From: Cladocopium goreaui
Lineage: Eukaryota > Sar > Dinophyceae > Suessiales > Symbiodiniaceae
Direction: 5' to 3'
NCBI GenBank assembly: GCA_947184155.2
Contig: CAMXCT020006753.1
Span: 265,891-329,890, forward strand
Length of the DNA: 64,000 bases
The notes beneath the pieces are model-generated. The model had not been told where the DNA came from and made no database searches. It worked only from the letters and a program-made list of their open reading frames with translations. Shown here piece after piece: positions 52,631 through 64,000 of this stretch (position 1 is its first letter; each line of letters starts with the position of its first letter). A program made the position numbers and the translations under genes.

Positions 52631-53944
52631 GTTCCAGGATCCCAAATGCAAAATACTCAGTTAAATCATCGACTTAACACACTTAACACACTTAACCAAT
52701 TGGTGTATAATATATTATAATATCCATCAATTTTTCCATCCATTTCCCATCCATTTCCCATTTTGCATCTGGTGCCCGGGGTGAACAAATTCATCGAACC
52801 CATCGGATCGACGTCAGGATCCGCTGTCCTCCATGAGACTGCGAACACCTGGCGGCCTGGAGCCAGGGAGCTACGAGTACTTCAAGGCGCCCTAATAAGG
52901 CACCAAAGAAGGCACATTTTGAATGCGCAGTTTGGATCCAAACTCACTGCAAAAACTTAGAAAAAATGCATAATAATATATAATAATGCCATTTTAAGAT
53001 CCATAAAATGAGGATATAATTCTCCATATATCGAAACATATCGAAACCATCATTGCAGTGACGTCGCGACGCGAGGCCGTTATGTTCTATCCAGATCTTG
53101 TGAATTGAACATCCACAAGTGGTGGAGTAGTATGGAAAATAGAAGTAGTTGACACATCTTGAAACGGTCGACCAGTGATAGAAGTGTACATGTATTCAAA
53201 GGTGATGAGTTCAACAGAAACAGCCAAGATGGCTGTACCGTTCAGAGCTCACGTGCAAGCCTAATTGTGCACCCTGAAGGCTTGATCCCCGAGGGAAACT
53301 GTCGTTTTGCTTCCTGCCAAACAGTCTGTTTTCAACAATACTTAGGGATGCTGTTCAGAAGTTTCAGCTCACTTCTCAAGAATAATTCAAATCATTGGTA
53401 TGCTTCTGTATAGTATTGTATAGTAACAAGGCCGCTTGGTTTGGATTTTCCCAGTTCGTCATAATTGCATGATAAACGTCATCCCAGGTATCCCCAGATA
53501 TCCGTCCCGCCTTGCTCGACTGAGCTGCGGACTGAGGTCCATGGCCTCATCCCCATGTGACAAAAACGTCCCGGCGCCTGGTTTACCGCGCGTGTGTTTT
53601 GGCATTTTCTCAAGAGTCTTTATGATGACCTTCATGTTTATCTCTTGGTATTTGCAGGACTTTTGAAGCAATCATCATCATGTTTGGTCACAAAATGTGG
53701 CTAATTCCATTGTGTTTTATTTTTTCATCATTTTTCACTTGTATTTGCACGCTTTTGTGAACGCCAGGAGTAGAAAGAGGCTGTTTCAGGATGCCTTGTT
53801 TTTTGATGGATTTGCTTTTCGCCACAGGGAGACAACAAAAAATTCGGACTTTTCGGTTTTTTTCTGGCGCAGCACTTTCACTGCATGTTCGCTCGAAGAG
53901 TCTCCGCTGTCAAACGGCTCAGATTGGGACAGGCAATGTTTGTG

Positions 53945-54645
53945 TAGCATCACGTATGTGTGCAAGTGCAAGAGACAAGGTCGGTAGCGTAGCATCACAT
54001 ATGTGTGCAAGTGCAAGGGACGAGGTCGGTAGCGTAGCATCAGGTATGTGTGCAAGTGCAAGAGACGAGGTCGGTAGCGTAGCATCACGTATGTGTGCAA
54101 GTGCAAGAGACGAGGTCGGTAGCGTAGCATCAGGTATGTGTGCAAGTGCAAGAGACGAGGTCGGTAGCGTAGCATCAGGTATGTGTGCAAGTGCAAGAGA
54201 CGAGGTCGGTAGCGTAGCATCAGGTATGTGTGCAAGTGCAAGAGACGAGGTCGGTAGCGTAGCATCACGTATGTGTGCAAGTGCAAGAGACGAGGTCGGT
54301 AGCGTAGCATCACGTATGTGTGCAAGTGCAAGAGACCAGGTCGGTAGCATAGCATCAGGTATGTGTGCAAGTGCAAGAGACCAGGTCGGTAGCGTAGCAT
54401 CACGAATGTGTGCAAGTGCAAGAGACGAGGTCGGTAGCGTAGCATCACTGTGTGCAAGTGCAAGAGACGAGGTAGCGTAGCATCAGGTATGTGTGCAAGT
54501 GCAAGAGAAGAGGTCGGTAGCGTAGCATGACGTATGTGTGCAAGTGCAAGAGACGAGGTCGGTAGCGTAGCATCACGTATGTGTGCAAGTGCAAAAGACG
54601 AGGTCGGTAGCGTAGCATCACGTATGTGTGGAAGTGCCATTGAAC
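53945..54645. repeat. 45-bp minisatellite, about 15 copies
   Basis: Unit GTGTGCAAGTGCAAGAGACG plus AGGTCGGTAGCGTAGCATCA plus five bases (SGTAT). Because 45 is divisible by three, all six frames can stay open (for example ASARDEVGSVASGMC and LALAHIPDATLPTSS), so the ORFs need no protein-level explanation. There is no spacer, so this is not CRISPR. Confidence 0.95.
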
Positions 54646-55025
54646 GTTATTAGCCCACCCCACCCCACCCCAACCCATCTGTAGCGTAGCATCACGTACT
54701 GTATGTGTGCAAGTGCAAGAGACGAGGTCGGTAGCGTAGCATCACGTATGTGTGCTAGTGCCATTGAACGTTATTAGCCCACCCCACCCCACCCCACCCC
54801 ACCCCATCTGTAGCGTAGCATCAGGTATGTGTGCAAGTGCAAGAGACGAGGTCGGTAGCGTAGCATCAGGTATGTGTGCAAGTGCAAGAGACGAGGTCGG
54901 TAGCGTAGCATCAGGTATGTGTGCAAGTGCAAGAGACGAGGTCGGTAGCATAGCATCAGGTATGTGTGCTAGTGCCATTGAACGTTATTAGCCCAGCCCA
55001 CCCCACCCCAACCCACCCCACCCCA
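54646..55025. repeat. Higher-order repeat of the 45-bp unit with a CCCCA-rich spacer
   Basis: The 45-bp units are interrupted three times by CATTGAACGTTATTAGCCCA followed by (CCCCA)n. This gives a second-level repeat of one or more units plus one spacer. Confidence 0.85.
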
Positions 55026-55220
55026 TTGGCAAAAAAAACACAAAAACGCACGTACGGTAAACCAGCCGCCAGCAAAAACGTGTATGATTTCTTAGTGGTT
55101 TCAATGGTTTCAGCACATTGGGTGTTGGAAAAATGATGCATGACGTGCTCACAAATTCATCTGCATCCATGGACGAGATTGTGATTCACGGGATAACTTG
55201 ATATAGGTTTCAACTTTCAA

Positions 55221-55460
55221 ATGATGGCACTGAGGTTGGAACAAGTCAAACCCATTGCTGGGATTCTTCGACAAGGACCCAACAAAGAAGAGCAAACTCC
55301 TGTCTATTGTGGAGAGAGCGGGGGTCTCCTACCCTGCAGTGAAGCGCTAAGCTTGTTGCAATCACTTCAGCCACTCCTTTCTGGTGTATCTCCTGAGTTG
55401 CGGAATTCGTGTGGAAGTTGGGAGGTTCCAAATTGTCACGACATACGTGGAAAATCTACT
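55221..55460 (+). CDS. Weak ORF, unassigned
   Basis: Plus-strand 80-aa open frame (MMALRLEQVKPIAGILRQGP at the start, SEALSLLQSLQPLLSG within). It has ordinary amino-acid composition, but the minus strand is open too and no splice context or homology is seen. Confidence 0.2.
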
Positions 55461-55463
55461 TGA

Positions 55464-58400
55464 ACAGAAACGGATAGGATAGAACTGGGACATCAGGAGG
55501 GGTATTCTCCGTCCTCAGGAACTCTCAGCTTGAAATCAACAGACTGTATCACCTGTTGCTATTCAAAGTGATGGAAGGTCTTGGGGAGGCTGCTGTAAAA
55601 AGGGCCAATATCGAATGCATCAGCTTTGGATTGAGTTCTTCAATTGTGGAAATCCTTGGACTTCATCCCAAGTTCCATTGTTCTAGGTACCCTCAGTACA
55701 AGAACCTGGTCGGTTGAAAACACAAACAAAGTAATTCCCCTCAATCCCTTTGTTTTGCTGCTTAAATCCCCAGTTCAGATACTTACCTGCCATGAAAGTG
55801 CCATTTTGCAGCTACCCATATCTCCATGTGAAACACTGGTTTAATGAATTCCTATTTCTGGGTCAGTGGGAATTTCAAGACCCTAAAATGGAGCTATTGT
55901 ACCATACAAAACCATATATTTGCAGCAAAATTCCCGTACAAAAAGATCTGGTAGGTACCTCCAAATCACTCGTGGCTCCCGAGCTCTAATGGCCATTGAC
56001 AAGCTCGGGTCTTTTCCGAGCCTCCGGGAGCAAAGAGTCGCCACTGCCAAGGACCAACACAATCAGATCCTGGTGGTTTTTGTTGGTCAACTGGGAGGTC
56101 CATCCCAAGTTTGGTCAGTGGAATCCCCTTGTGGAAAATTGGGGAATGAAAATTCCCGAGATGTGGAAAGATGTGGCATTTTACTGGGGAGAATGCTGAT
56201 TCATTGATGAATCACTGGATTTAGGGCTACCAGAGTTTCAGAGAAACTCATTGAAACATGGAACCCACATTGTGTCGTGTCTGGGAGTCTGGAAGATGAT
56301 TCTCCGCACTTGGATACGGTCACAAGTCCTAAATCTGGGTTGCATGTGGCGATGAAGACGGTTTTTCAGGTTTTTTCAATAAGCTGACTCCGCCAACCAT
56401 CTAGAATCTAGACCTATGATTGACTGATTTCAGATTTGAATGCTGTTGCATCTTCTATGGATCCCAATAGTTTCAGGACAGAATCGTGGCACGGATCCAT
56501 CCAAGTTAGTGGTTGTTCGACGCACAGCATCAAGGGTTGGTGATCCCCTCATGCATGTCGCGGCAATGGATGTATATCTTCAATAAGTCTTTAACATCGA
56601 GGACAGTCTATCCTGTGAGAAATGCACCTAGAAGGAAAGTTGTATCCGGGTGGAGGACTCACCTTTAGCGAGTATCCGTGAAAACAACAGAAATTGGAGT
56701 GACATGACATGGCCCTCAGTTCAGAATGACGAGGAAAAATCATTCCAGCAAAAAAAAGGAGCGTGCGATGTAGAATAAGATGTGCTAGACTTCCCCCATT
56801 GTCTAGAAATAAGAGTTGGATGTGACAATAAAGAAGAGTTGTAGTTGGAGATGATGTCGATGTAAAAGAAATCGGCTGAAAATGCAAGCAGGAGCAAGAA
56901 AGTGATTCCGAAGTGTTCGCCAAAAGGTGTCTAAGTTAGAGATGTTGATGGTTGAAGTTGTACCAGCAAAGAAAGGAGAATGCGACTTAGTAGAGAATGT
57001 GCAAGACTTCCTCCATAGTCTTGAGCTTGGAGATGAATGTGACAAAATCCAGAAAAAGTTGGAGACGATGTCGATATGAAGGAAACCAGGTGGTATTGAA
57101 AGGAACAAGAAAGTGTGTCCGAAGCGATCGCGAAAGGTTGTCTATGTAGGAGATGGATGATGGTTGAACTTGTACTCTAGGCGGCCATGGCACCGAAAAT
57201 TGATGTATCCTCAATGGATGATAATGGATGTATCCTTATAAACCGGGGCTTGCAGACAGCGAGTAAAGAAGGCTAGCTAAAGATTGTGCCCGTGCCTATA
57301 TACGCACTATATTATATATAAATCTCGGCGAATATAATATATATATATAATTTATAGATATAATATAAAGTAAAAATACAAGCAGAAAATCCTCAGCGGC
57401 TCCTAGTTCCAGCTGCCCTGGCCCATTCTCCTCTCTGAGTTGGAGTCGATCGCCCAAAACCTAGCGGGCCACGGCCAAGCCGGCCAAGCCCTAGCCTCTT
57501 GGGAAATTCCCAATCAAAATGGAAGTTTTCAGGGGAAATTCATAGGAAATCCCCAAACTAACCATGGAGGTTTCCAGCTGGGAAAATCAGTGAAGGATTT
57601 TTCAGCCACGTTGGATTGCCGGAAGGTGGCAGATGAAATGGCCAGTAGCTGATCTCTTTTGGGGACTTCACCCAAACAAAAAAAAACGTCCCCCAAACCA
57701 CAAAAACCCCGGTGCAATGTAGTTGCTGTATTCATGTTGAGGTTCCGTATGTGGATGGTTTTCACCCTTTGGTAATCTAACATATGGAAGATGGCCCATT
57801 TTTTTTATTTGCCATGATTTACCCATTAAAAATGGTGGTTTTCCATGGCTATGCTAGATCACAAGAGGGTAATTTCTCGTTAAATCCCATAAAAAATGCA
57901 TCAAAATCTATTAAATCCTATGAATCCCTATGAAACCACCATGAAATCCCAATGAAACCTCATTAAATCACCATTTGCTGATGGTTAAACCCGATTTTTA
58001 ATTTTTGGGTTGAGCACCAGAGGATGATTTCTTTGCCTGCGCCAGCTTCTCGAAGTTCACACCTTGCCAGGAATGATGGAAGTCCTGGTGAGGTGTTTTC
58101 GACGTGAGCCACATGCACAGTGAAATAGTCAGGAATTTGGAGTTGCTTAAAGGAACAAAAAACGTGTATATTATATATCATAAATATATATATATGTGTG
58201 TTCCCTACATTTCCCTACTGTCCCCAGCCGTAGTGGATTTCCCATTGGGAAAAGCAAAAAACATCATCAACTCACCAAATCCTATGGATATGGCAATGAT
58301 ATGGTAATAGCTATTCCATGTATCCATATCATGTAAGACAATCTATGGCATGAAACAACAAAGATAATCTATGTATGTGTATGTTATACATATATATATA

Positions 58401-59000
58401 TATATATATGCGTGTATATATATATTGTATATATGTATGTGTGCATTGAATAACTTCCAAAACAAACCTGCCATAGGAACCGTCGTCCACTTTATGGACA
58501 AGTATTGGTACGTTCACCAGCTTAAATAGGCTGTTTCCGCCCAGATAGAAATGACATTCATCTACCAGCAGCGGATCCAAAGATATCCCAAGCAACAAGT
58601 ACGTCAACCGACCAACCTTTTGACCAAATCATTTCACACAGCATTTCACATCATGGTCATCCCTTGTCAACGAAATCATATTGCTGAGTCGAACAAATCT
58701 CACTATATCCCATTATATCATGGAAAAATGGTTGGTTGATCCTCATATTTCGCCATATGAAGCCCCGAAATCACGGCCTTTTTGACCCAATGGTACCGTC
58801 CCGGCCGTCCACATCCCGTGTTCCCTGTCCGTGACATTCATGCGAAGGCTCTCGGCCTTGATTCATTTTCAGCGAGATGTATACATCCCAGGTACTGTAT
58901 GTAATAAGTATGTATTGTATGCACATGATATACAGTATGCTTACTATATGTTGTCACATCATTGCGCATATGTAACATGTATATACAGTAATATATATAT
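55464..59000. other. Region without supported genes
   Basis: Mixed-composition sequence. I found no exon with both a protein-like reading and splice signals. A near-duplicate pair lies around 56,700-56,950 and 56,965-57,190 (shared AGAATGYGACTTAG-type and AAGTTGTAC blocks). Confidence 0.4.
57763..57872. repeat. MITE family A copy, degenerate
   Basis: CACCCTTTGGTAATCTAACA at the left, GCTAGATCACAAGAGGGTAA at the right, with CCATTAAAAATGGTGGTTTT inside. Confidence 0.75.
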
Positions 59001-60701
59001 ATATATATTATATACATTTATATACATATATATATGGTGGTTGAACTAAATTCTTCCATCTGCAAACGGCCATTCTTCGCGGATAAAAATTACTTTTGCG
59101 AAACTCTCGCGAATCCCATGTTTTTCTTTCGCGGGGTTGTGGCTATCCAGTTTTGCGCTGCTGAGACGGACACAAACAGCATGCAAACGGCATCTGTGTG
59201 AGTGATCTGGAAGACGGCCAAGGGTAGATGCAAGGCTATGTTGGGAAAATTCCACCAGGAAACAACAGAGTTTCATTGCTTTCCAGGCTCCTTGATGCTG
59301 CAAAGGTGCTTTGTGGGGCGGGCTTCCATGGACGCCTTCTCTTTCGCCACTGCTTTGGCGGGACAACCGCGAAACTTTCGCGAAAAATCATTTGAATCGT
59401 GGGTTCAGTGGTTCAGCTCCACTTGATTGCAATATACTACATGGGTCCTATGCCTGCCATTACTAATTCAGAAGGTGTTCCCTTCACCAAAATAAGAGCC
59501 TAAGCCACCTCATCAAGCTAAACCTTCCCCATATATTTAGCCAAATAAAAAATCTATTTCGCAAACTCAGGGAAAAAAAAAAAAAACTTCGCGGGGTCTT
59601 ATGTTGTAACACTGGCAGCCTTTGTAATTTACAATCCTTACATGGACCTTTAGATCGACTCCCATATACAGATATATATGTATATACTGTAACTGTAATT
59701 GTATATATATATATAAACGATTCTATGTACAGCATGCATGATGAACTATCATGACGTATTATATTGGATCAGAACCAGAAATGTTTACATATGTTTACCA
59801 AATAGCAAGTGGGATGCACATCCAAGAACTAGGATTCCTGTGGACAAAAATGCTCGCAACACAAGGACAAGTCATGCAATCAACTGTAGTGCAAGTGGTA
59901 GATCTTGGGCCACAGTCATCCTGCCAGATGCTGCAGGGTCAATGCACTTGTTCTGCTTCATTCCAGATTGAAACTACAGGGGCTGTGAGTACTGTGCCTT
60001 TGTGCTGTAGCTTCTTGTCCATACTCAATCTTCGGCCTATTTACACAACGCAATCACAGCGTGCCTGTGCTACTCTTGCACTCTTCGACAGGACTCTTGG
60101 GCACATTTGGCAGCACATGCAGCACGAACATTCACACCTGTCGATAAAATATCGTATGATGTCCTTTGTATGTAGAAAACCACATGTGGGTACATACTGA
60201 CATACTGGGTTCCGGTATTATATGGCTAATGCCACACAATTAAACGAAACTTTATCAAAATCAATCTACTGAGCTGTAGGAGGACATCCTCCGGTCAGGC
60301 CCCAAGAGAGTCAAAGAAATAACGCGCCTAAAAAAAACGTGCGGTTTCCATATCCCATGTTCGTCGATTTTAGGCATCACCCTAGCCCATTTCAGTCGTC
60401 TTTGATCCTGACATTGCACAGTTTGCAGAATGGGACATGTAGCCACATGTAACCACCACCAAAGCTGTAAGAAAACACAGCATGGATGGCATGGATGGCA
60501 TGGACATTGTCCTTCAGAGAGGTATGACATGTTCAGGTAGGTTGCAACAAGTGTACGATCACACCAATCTCCCGGAGCCACAGCAACCACTCTCCACACA
60601 CAGCTGTTGGCAGTCCCAAGTCACATCACAAAACACAGTGCCCTTACCTGTGAGGACACCTGATGCAAAGGTTACGGACTTTCACGACCCCCGCGATATT
60701 C

Positions 60702-60761
60702 TCTGATCATTTTGATGACAACTCGTGAGTCTCTGATCATTTTGATGACAACTCGTGAGTT
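60702..60761. repeat. 30-bp perfect tandem duplication
   Basis: CTCTGATCATTTTGATGACA plus ACTCGTGAGT occurs twice, head to tail. Confidence 0.9.
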
Positions 60762-61220
60762 CTTTGCATTCAGTGAAGCAGTGTGCAAAACCCCTGTTGG
60801 TTGATGATCATATGGTAAGTTCTACTCTCCAATATTAATTGGGCATCAAAATCCATTATGGGAAATCCATGGAAATCCCCATTCCTCAGCCAGAATTTTC
60901 AGGGACAACATCTGCCAACCTCAATCTCAGCATCCAACATACAACTCATCCCAGTAGCCGGGCTGGGCCACCTGGCAAAACCCTAGCAGATCTTTGAAGA
61001 CAGAAGGAAACATTCCAGATATTCCAGCATCTATAATTGTGAAATATTGTGAATATGCCAATGTTTTGCAATTTCAGGCATTTCCAAGTTGACTACTACC
61101 GTGGAATACCGTGGATCTTCGTTTGTGTGGATGAGTACGCAGAAAGCCAACGCCTTTTCGAGCAGATGTTTTCCAGCGACACGGAGTCCATAACAGGAAA
61201 CGATACCCACTGATTAGCCA

Positions 61221-61946
61221 GTGATTCAAACATTCTTCTATTCTTCTACTGTAGAAGATATGAAGAACAGCAGAAGAAGCAGCACCAGTGACCAGCACCG
61301 GCCACAGCGGCACCAGTGGCGGCAACGGCGACAGCGACAGCGACGACGACCACCACGACGACCACCACGACGACCACCACGACGACCACCACCACCACCA
61401 CCGCAACAGCAACAGCAACGAAAACAACAACAAGAAGACCACGACCAACACCAACACCAAGACCACCACCACCACCAGCAACAACAACAACAACAGCAAC
61501 AGCAACACTATCACCACCATCACCACCACCACCAGCAACAACCAGCAACAACCAAACTAGAATCACCACCGTCACCAGCAATAACCAAAACCACAACCAC
61601 GACAAGCGCAACAATCGCAAGAACCACCACAACAACCACAATCACAGCATCAACCCAACCACCACAGCCATCCCAACCAGCAAAATCACAACCAGCAAAA
61701 ACTGAAAGCAGGTTGGGAAAAATGATTAATTACAAAAATGATAATAACAATAGTAAAACAATCAGCAAAGACAGCAAGAGACAAAAAACACAACAGCCGA
61801 ACACCGCAATCAGCAACAAACGTAAGCAGTACGAAAAGAGGGAAACCGTGAAACCTGCAAAATATCATACAAATCAACACTACAACAACAATTTAATGGG
61901 AGATAAAGGCAACGAGAAAAAAACAAACAACATCGAGCAACAATGA
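61221..61946 (+). other. Low-complexity CAN-rich ORF
   Basis: A CAC/CAA/CGA trinucleotide region (61,300-61,560) gives open frames in all three plus frames (Gln/His/Arg, Asp/Asn/His or Thr/Ala). The longest, 241 aa, continues past the repeat into a Lys/Asn/Gln-rich tail. No domain. I regard it as repeat-driven unless transcript data say otherwise. Confidence 0.5.
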
Positions 61947-62084
61947 ACAAACATCAATGCGCAACAAGAATCACCAGCCATCGACTGGCCATCAACAATA
62001 ATCAACCACAATCAACAAGTGCAACAGCAAGAAGAACAAGAACAAGAAAGGGAAGAGTCGAAACGGAAAGAAATGAGAACCATA

Positions 62085-62200
62085 ATGGAATCTAATGGGA
62101 TTTGATGGCATATAATGGGACTTATTAGTGGGATTGAATGGGATTTCATGGGAATTCAATGGGAATTCAATGGGATTTAATGGGAATTGAATGGGATATG
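62085..62200. repeat. AATGGGATTT repeat
   Basis: About ten imperfect AATGGGATTT/AATGGGAATTC units. Confidence 0.85.
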
Positions 62201-62519
62201 AACAGGACTGTGATTTATCTGAGACGGCGCGGCCTGCACCGTACTTGAGGCTACAGCCAGAAGCGAAGCAAGAAGTGTCCTGGCCGCATGACACGGGTCA
62301 TCACTTCGCTGGGAAATCCGGAAACATCGCGAAGTCAATGGAAGCTTCCAGCTGGGAGAATCTAGATATGAAATGATACAAATTTATGTAAAGAAACGGA
62401 GAAATTGTCGCCATGTTTACCATGTTTGATTACTGGGGGTAACCTTTCAGATAAATCCAATCCCTCGTCAAGCTGCCGAAGGGGAACTCATCGAACTCGC
62501 GACCCACGGTTCAGTGATG

Positions 62520-62550
62520 TACTGTGTACTACCTTTACCAGAGGGTACCC
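62520..62550. repeat. MITE family A half-element
   Basis: Only the right end CTTTACCAGAGGGTACCCT is clear; a decayed left end may lie at 62,425 (TTTGATTACTGGGGGTAACC). Confidence 0.5.
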
Positions 62551-63194
62551 TAGGACACCCATGGAGGCTGAAAGTTGCAGTGAAGTCAGTCATGGTGCTG
62601 GCAGCGTGTCTGTTTCATTCAGTCCAAGACCTCCAATGACATGTTGTTTTGGGAAGAACCATGGATTCATAGCTTCCGTAAGGTTCAAGGGAGGACGCAG
62701 CTTAAATCCAACAGGTCAGTCCAACTCTGGATGCCCAAAAACACTAGGGATAGGTTTTGACCCATCCCCATCCACCCTGGAGGCCTCACTATCATTGTCC
62801 TGTTGTCCTGGGCTAAAAAGCATCTGCAAATGGGAGATGTCCATCGCCAAATTATACTACTGAAGGAAACCCAAAATGTTGCCAGCGGAATTTACGGTCA
62901 ACCAGGATGTTTTTGTGCTAAAAGTTTGGGGATTTGTTCTTGGTGCTGGTTCCGATTCAATATGTGTTTAGAATTTGTTGATCATGCAGACATTGCTGCT
63001 CATCATTAATCATCTCACTTCTGGAAGTGATTGGGGCAAAATGTACCATCTGGTGCACAAACGTTGATCTCGATAAATGCACATGGAAGCAGTAAAATCA
63101 TGAACAAAACACAAGAAAGCTCATGTTTGGGAGCGTTTTTGACAAGTCAAATGCACCTTTGATCCAATCCAGGGTCATTGGGCTTCCAGGTAAA

Positions 63195-63305
63195 GACAAT
63201 TGCGGCTTGGAACCATCGAGGTGCCACAAAACCTGGCCTGCGAGGGACAAAAACTTCCAGGCTCACATGGCCGCGGATGAAGTCTTCAGTGTCGCACCAG
63301 TTCTG
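63195..63305 (-). CDS. Candidate exon, unassigned
   Basis: Minus-strand reading NWCDTEDFIRGHVSLEVFVP then RRPGFVAPRWFQAAIVFTWK. Strongly protein-like with aromatic and charged residues in a globular pattern. The other frames contain stops. Boundaries uncertain; family not recognised. Confidence 0.45.
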
Positions 63306-63774
63306 ATGGCTAGTTGCGGCTAGTTGTAGTGGCTTGAAACTGGCTGAAAAAGTGGGACCCCAGAAGAAAAACATCCCGAATCAATCTCAGCGCTCGACAA
63401 TGTTTAGAGCCTGACTTTGAGGTAGATAGCGGTTCTGGTCATGACACCAATGTCACGCAACGTAGCATTGTCTTTTCCATCATCCACTTGTAAATTTGAG
63501 TGTCTGATGGCACTGATAGTTCCGCCAAGAATTGACATTACTCTTTGGTTAGTTTATATTAGTTTATTAGTTTATTAGTTTAATATGGCTATGGAAGATC
63601 ATAGTAGGTAAATCATCGAACTAGATGGCCCGGGCTTCCATAGCTTCGTTTCGACCACTCTGGTGGAGATTCCCTGCCTAGAGGTGATCAGCTTGAGCCA
63701 CGCGACAATGTCACAACGGGGTGTCACCGATGATGTCACCGTGTCACCAGGACTCACTTTGACATTGTGGAGAG

Positions 63775-63882
63775 TACCCTCTGGTAATGACTAACATAGC
63801 TATTGAAAATGGCCATTTATAGTGGGTTTTCCCATTTAAAATAGTGATTTTCCATAGTTATGTTAGTTTACCAGAGGGTAGA
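63775..63882. repeat. MITE family A copy
   Basis: Ends TACCCTCTGGTAATGACTAA and GTTAGTTTACCAGAGGGTA, interior CTATTGAAAATGGCCATTTA. One of the best-preserved copies. Confidence 0.95.
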
Positions 63883-64000
63883 TCTGTTTACACTTCACTG
63901 ACAGTGGCTATGATCCCAACAATCCTCATCAATGATCCCTCAACTCACAGCAGGCAACGTGCCTTCGATTATTAAGAAAACAGTTGCAAACCGATTCTTA

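Noticed and set aside
53786..54640. 284-aa and 229-aa repeat proteins, and a CRISPR-like look
   Set aside because: The 45-bp unit is tandem without spacers, so not CRISPR. Divisibility by three keeps all six frames open, so ORF length is not evidence of coding.
1..64000. tRNA, rRNA, spliced-leader or snRNA genes
   Set aside because: I looked for typical box motifs and spliced-leader-like sequence by eye and found none convincing; a covariance-model scan would be decisive.

Overview
This window looks like nuclear DNA of a dinoflagellate, probably Symbiodiniaceae-like. Three things point there. Small exons sit in long introns. By eye, intron donors are mostly GC or GA rather than GT. Acceptors are nearly always AG followed by G. 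That combination is established knowledge for Symbiodiniaceae. The rest is dense in microsatellites, minisatellites and short inverted-repeat (MITE-like) elements. No bacterial, plastid or mitochondrial operon structure is visible.

Main host gene (minus strand, about 37.0 kb down to 9.5 kb). I assembled it by eye from about 24 exons. It reads as an N-terminal starch-binding CBM20 domain (exons 36.96-33.76 kb), a linker (31.96-31.62 kb), a complete serine/threonine kinase domain (22.3-15.9 kb) and a calmodulin-like EF-hand tail (15.15-9.47 kb). This is the layout of apicomplexan CDPK2, the calcium-dependent kinase that controls storage polyglucan. The 17 exons from 22,275 to 10,293 join in phase at every junction. 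The link between the CBM20 exons and the kinase exons is inference.

Nested mobile element (22,988-30,497). A 7.5-kb element sits between linker exon 31,624-31,682 and kinase exon 22,165-22,275, so it probably lies in a CDPK intron. It has roughly 240-bp terminal inverted repeats, near-identical by eye, and a candidate 6-bp target duplication. It carries AT-rich minus-strand genes that share a strongly conserved promoter motif. One is a broken relative of the N-terminal module of Polinton/Maverick protein-primed DNA polymerase B, but without exonuclease or polymerase domains. Others are small zinc-finger proteins and unrecognised ORFs. A GC-rich, intronless P-loop ATPase gene lies inside the element and looks like captured host DNA. 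A block of about 840 bp interrupts the left terminal repeat. I see no integrase, capsid, protease or packaging ATPase, so this is a reduced Polinton-like element.

Other regions. 0-9 kb holds scattered candidate exons of a minus-strand gene ending at 1,102, plus tandem repeats. 37-53 kb and 63 kb hold further single minus-strand exon candidates that I cannot assign. 45.85-46.52 kb encodes an Ala/Pro repeat protein or minisatellite. 47.5-50.3 kb is almost pure TA/TG microsatellite. 53.9-55.0 kb is a 45-bp minisatellite. 61.2-61.95 kb is a low-complexity CAN-rich ORF. At least a dozen copies of one MITE-like family (ends TACCCTCTGGTAA / TTACCAGAGGGTA) and copies of several other inverted-repeat families are scattered throughout.
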